The notes under the pieces are model-generated. The model was not told the DNA's origin. It searched no databases and saw nothing but the letters and a program-made list of their open reading frames with translations. From Pseudonocardiaceae bacterium (GTDB taxonomy: Bacteria > Actinomycetota > Actinomycetes > Mycobacteriales > Pseudonocardiaceae), in contig JAICSB010000102.1 of NCBI GenBank assembly GCA_025937115.1, positions 1-9,504 of the forward strand: a DNA stretch of 9,504 nt, in the 5' to 3' direction. Below are positions 7,127 to 9,504 of this stretch, in pieces. The position numbers and the translations under genes are program-made. Every line of letters starts with the position of its first letter. Position 1 is the stretch's first letter.

Positions 7127-7170
7127 CAGCATTGCTCCGCGACGGCCCAGCCCGCGGGACACTACAGGGC

Positions 7171-9078
7171 ATGACGACTCCGCTGCGCATCGCCTTCGGT
7201 CCCGCTGTGTGTACCTCACTCGCTGAGGGCGCTGATCGGGAATGGCTGGTCGCCGATGGCTGCGGCGGCTATGCGATGGGCACCGTGTGCGGGCTACGCA
7301 CCCGGCGCTACCACGGCCTGCTGGTGCCGGCGGTCGGTGGCCCTTCGGCTCGCCGCCTCGGTTTGGTCACGCTGGACCCCATCCTGATGCTACCCTCGGG
7401 CGCCTCGGTGCGGCTCAGCGTGCACGAGTGGGCGGGCGGCGCGGTGTCACCCAGCGGGCATACCTTCCTCGAATCGTTCGACCTCGACGACGGGCTGCCG
7501 CGCTGGCGGTGGCGGGTCGGCGATGTCGTGGTGCAACGTGAGCTGGCGATGCGCCGCGGCTGCGGGTCGGTGGCGGTGGTCCACCGGCTGCTCGCGGGCG
7601 GGCCGGTGCACCTGGCGCTGGAAGCACTGGTGACCTGGCGCGACGCCCACGGCGAGCGCTTCGCCAACGGGCCGCTGCCGGTCGAGCAGGTTGATGGCGG
7701 GGCGGTGGTCGAGGGATCGTTCCGGCTCCGAGGACCAAGCTGGGCACCGGCCGGAGACTGGTACCGCGGCGTGCACGCGCGGTTGGAAACGCAGCGCGGG
7801 CTCAATGCTGACGAGGACGTGTGGCTGGCCGGCCGGTTCGCCGCCGACCTGGACCGCGCTGGCGACACGCTGCCGGTGTCGGCGTGGGCCGGGGACCTTG
7901 CGGCCGAGCCCCCACCGGCGGCCGAGGTGGTGGCGGCTGCCCGTGAGCGGGCCCGCATCCTGGTGACGACCGCGGGCGCGACCGAGGAGGTGGCGGCACG
8001 GCTGGTACTCGCAGCCGACGCGTTCGTCACCACCGCGCCGGACGTGGTCGCGGGTTACCCGTGGTTCGGGGCGTGGTCGCGCGACACCATGACGTCTTAC
8101 GAAGGGCTGTTCCTCGCCACCGATCGGGTGGACGAGGGGCGTGCGCTGCTGCGCGGGTACGCTGCGACGGTTTCCGAGGGGATGCTGGCCAACACCGCGG
8201 ACACCGGCTCCACCGAATACAACACAGCCGACGCCACGCTGTGGTTTGTCCACGCCGTCGACCGCCATGTCGCCGCGACCGGCGACCTCGACCTCGCCGC
8301 CGCGCTGCTGCCGGTGCTGGACGGGGTGGTGAAGGCGCACGTGCTGGGCACCCGGTACGGCATCGGCGTCGACCCGGCCGACGGGCTGCTGCGCCAGGGG
8401 CAACCCGGCTACGCGCTGACCTGGATGGATGCCCGGGTCGACGGGATCGGCGTGACGCCTCGCATCGGCAAGGCGGTGGAGATCAACGCGCTGTGGGTGA
8501 ACGGTCTTGCGGCCCTGCGGGCGCTGCACACGCGTCTCGGTTCGGCTGCGCCCGACGTCGCTGAGCTGCACGAACGCGCCCGTTCATCCTTCGCCGCCCG
8601 CTATCTCGCCGCAGGTGGCGGGCTCTACGACGTCGTGGACGGCCCGGCCGGCGATGACGACGCCGTGCGACCCAACCAACTGCTCGCGTTCTCGCTGCCC
8701 CATGCACCGCTCACCGAACCTGGCGCCGTTGGTTTGCTTGCCGCGCCGCTGCTCACCCCGCTCGGGCTGCGCAGTCTCGCGGCCGGCTCACCCGGCTACC
8801 GCGGCCAACACCGTGGGGGGCCGCGCGACCGCGACAGCGCCTACCACCAAGGCACCGTCTGGCCTTGGCTGATCGGTCCCTACGTTGATGCCTGCCAGCG
8901 GACCGGCGTCCCCGCCGACGGCGTGCTCGCCGGTTTGGCGGCGCACCTGGCCGAGTGGGGACTCGGCTCGGTCTCCGAGACCGCCGATGGCGACGCACCC
9001 CACGCCGCCACCGGCTGCCCTTTCCAAGCCTGGTCGGTCGCCGAACTCAACCGCGCCATCCGGCTCACCGCGCCATAG
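7171..9078 (+). CDS. GH133-type amylo-alpha-1,6-glucosidase (glycogen debranching enzyme, GDE family)
   Basis: This 635-residue protein is of the prokaryotic glycogen-debranching type: an N-terminal beta-sandwich domain (about 1-270; REWLVADGCGGYAMGTV at 23-39 and RRYHGLLVP at 45-53 are typical) and a C-terminal (alpha/alpha)6 barrel. Barrel motifs: YPWFGAWSRDTM (296-307), TGSTEYNTADATLWF (345-359), TWMDARVDG then TPRIGKAVEINALW (417-442), RPNQLLAFSLP (500-510), YHQGTVWPWLIGPY (558-571) and ETADGDAPHAATGCPFQAWS (603-622). By analogy with eukaryotic GDE, D420 and E603 are the likely acid and base for cutting alpha-1,6 branches. No signal peptide, so cytoplasmic. The frame is open far upstream, but homology starts at about residue 5 after the ATG at 7171; the ribosome site (AGGG close to the ATG) is weak. 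It is divergent from the GH63 gene and probably acts on the same class of alpha-glucan. Confidence 0.94.
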   Translation: MTTPLRIAFGPAVCTSLAEGADREWLVADGCGGYAMGTVCGLRTRRYHGLLVPAVGGPSARRLGLVTLDPILMLPSGASVRLSVHEWAGGAVSPSGHTFLESFDLDDGLPRWRWRVGDVVVQRELAMRRGCGSVAVVHRLLAGGPVHLALEALVTWRDAHGERFANGPLPVEQVDGGAVVEGSFRLRGPSWAPAGDWYRGVHARLETQRGLNADEDVWLAGRFAADLDRAGDTLPVSAWAGDLAAEPPPAAEVVAAARERARILVTTAGATEEVAARLVLAADAFVTTAPDVVAGYPWFGAWSRDTMTSYEGLFLATDRVDEGRALLRGYAATVSEGMLANTADTGSTEYNTADATLWFVHAVDRHVAATGDLDLAAALLPVLDGVVKAHVLGTRYGIGVDPADGLLRQGQPGYALTWMDARVDGIGVTPRIGKAVEINALWVNGLAALRALHTRLGSAAPDVAELHERARSSFAARYLAAGGGLYDVVDGPAGDDDAVRPNQLLAFSLPHAPLTEPGAVGLLAAPLLTPLGLRSLAAGSPGYRGQHRGGPRDRDSAYHQGTVWPWLIGPYVDACQRTGVPADGVLAGLAAHLAEWGLGSVSETADGDAPHAATGCPFQAWSVAELNRAIRLTAP

Positions 9079-9190
9079 CCGCCCACCGGAGGAGAAGGAC
9101 GCTCCGTTCTTCGTCCCACAGCTGCTCAATACCCGTCACGGCGTCGTCATCGCCGAGAACCTCCGGCTGGCCGAGCTCGCCGCAGACCGG

Positions 9191-9210
9191 GTGACAGAGT
9201 TACTCGTCAC
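9191..9210. repeat. 20-bp imperfect dyad downstream of the GH133 gene
   Basis: GTGAC and GTCAC flank an inner GAG/CTC pair with one bulged A and a three-base loop. It starts 113 bp after the GH133 stop. It could be a weak hairpin terminator (no T-run follows) or a dyad operator; chance is also possible. Confidence 0.3.
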
Positions 9211-9340
9211 AGGATCGAAACCTGGGCGTGCTGAACTGGGGAATCATCCCCATGACGGTACGCAGGAAGTGGTCTCGGCGCTCTGTTGAGGTATTACGCC
9301 CGGGAGTACGTCGCCGCGAGCCGGGCACGGCCAGTGGCGC

Positions 9341-9346
9341 AGGAGG
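9341..9346 (+). promoter_or_regulatory. Perfect Shine-Dalgarno sequence (AGGAGG) before the 9353 gene
   Basis: AGGAGG is followed by six bases and the ATG at 9353. It is the best ribosome site in the window and the main reason for calling the partial gene that follows. Confidence 0.75.
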
Positions 9347-9352
9347 TTTCCG

Positions 9353-9504
9353 ATGCATGACACACACATCGCGGTCGCGCAGGAAGTCGACCAATACGCC
9401 TCGCAGCGGATGGCCGCGGCCGCCACGGCGAAGGCCGCGCGGTTGTGGCCGGGAGTAATCGGCGAGGTGCTCGCTGGCGAGATCATGGCGGTGCTTGATC
9501 TACC
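9353..9504 (+). CDS. Small unknown protein, C-terminus beyond the window
   Basis: The frame stays open from ATG 9353 to the window end (50 complete codons, starting MHDTHIAVAQEVDQYASQRM). The AGGAGG at 9341-9346 and GC-rich third positions support real coding. The visible part is Ala-rich and helical (AAAATAKAARLWPGVIGEVL) with no cysteine cluster, P-loop or recognisable motif, so no family can be given. The ATG overlaps by 8 bp the end of a short upstream frame that stops at 9358-9360. That could mean translational coupling to a small upstream gene, now broken or not recognised. Confidence 0.6.
   Translation, partial: MHDTHIAVAQEVDQYASQRMAAAATAKAARLWPGVIGEVLAGEIMAVLDL

Larger units (their letters stand above)
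9079..9352 (+). other. Gene-poor stretch with possible remnants of a small coding region
   Basis: These 274 bp hold no ORF with a convincing start and ribosome site. The frame in phase with position 8885 gives a coding-looking peptide (GVVIAENLRLAELAADRV, about 9138-9191) that continues to a TGA at 9287-9289. A different frame, starting from an overlapping TTG at 9286, gives LRYYAREYVAASRARPVAQE and ends at the TGA at 9358-9360. Joined by one frameshift near 9287 they would read as one peptide ending over the next gene start, which suggests a decayed or misread small gene. A GTGAC...GTCAC dyad lies at 9191-9210. No clear terminator follows the GH133 gene. Confidence 0.3.

Noticed and set aside
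6850..7170. N-terminal extension of the GH133 gene to give a 742-residue protein
   Set aside because: The extra residues translate the antisense of the GH63 gene and the palindrome (both arms give a related His/Trp/Arg peptide). Family similarity begins right after the ATG at 7171.
7447..8571. 374-residue minus-strand open frame inside the GH133 gene
   Set aside because: Antisense to a well-supported debranching enzyme; composition is typical of a high-GC shadow frame.

Overview
The window is a GC-rich stretch of chromosome from an actinobacterium, probably Pseudonocardiales or a neighbouring order of the Mycobacteriales group. The evidence is the strong G/C preference at third codon positions, the linked rimO-pgsA-clgR-pspA genes, a PspA very close to the mycobacterial 35-kDa antigen, frequent GTG starts, and -10 boxes of the TANNNT type placed directly in front of start codons. 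No tRNA, rRNA, insertion sequence, integrase or CRISPR array was seen.

Layout. Positions 1-54 hold the possible N-terminus of a minus-strand gene that leaves the window. An orphan ParA-type ATPase (91-924, plus) converges on a four-gene minus-strand block. Read in transcription order, that block is rimO (ribosomal protein S12 methylthiotransferase), pgsA (phosphatidylglycerophosphate synthase, 4-bp GTGA overlap with rimO), clgR (XRE-type activator) and pspA (envelope-stress coiled-coil protein). Upstream of rimO, also on the minus strand, is an 870-residue GH63/MGH1-like glucosidase (4403-7015). It is divergent from a 635-residue GH133-type amylo-alpha-1,6-glucosidase (7171-9078, plus). After that come about 270 bp without a confident gene and then the start of a small unknown gene with a perfect Shine-Dalgarno sequence (9353 to the window end).

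How the genes may work together. The clgR-pspA pair is the known actinobacterial envelope/proteolysis stress module. pgsA makes the anionic lipid precursor that PspA-type proteins bind. A near-consensus ClgR box lies in front of clgR, next to a plausible -10. A 25-bp hairpin lies between clgR and pspA. The pspM gene that follows pspA in mycobacteria is absent here. The two glycosidases probably share alpha-glucan or small alpha-glucoside turnover.

The most striking non-coding structure is in the 155-bp divergent glycosidase spacer. It is a 66-bp inverted repeat (7061-7126) with two perfect 24-bp arms, each arm itself a near-palindrome. The arm centres are 42 bp apart (four helical turns), and the edges lie 45 and 44 bp from the two start codons. 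This looks like a paired operator for coordinated control, although a palindromic repeat element cannot be excluded. I did not find a clear new multi-gene system; the coding content is mostly well-known families.
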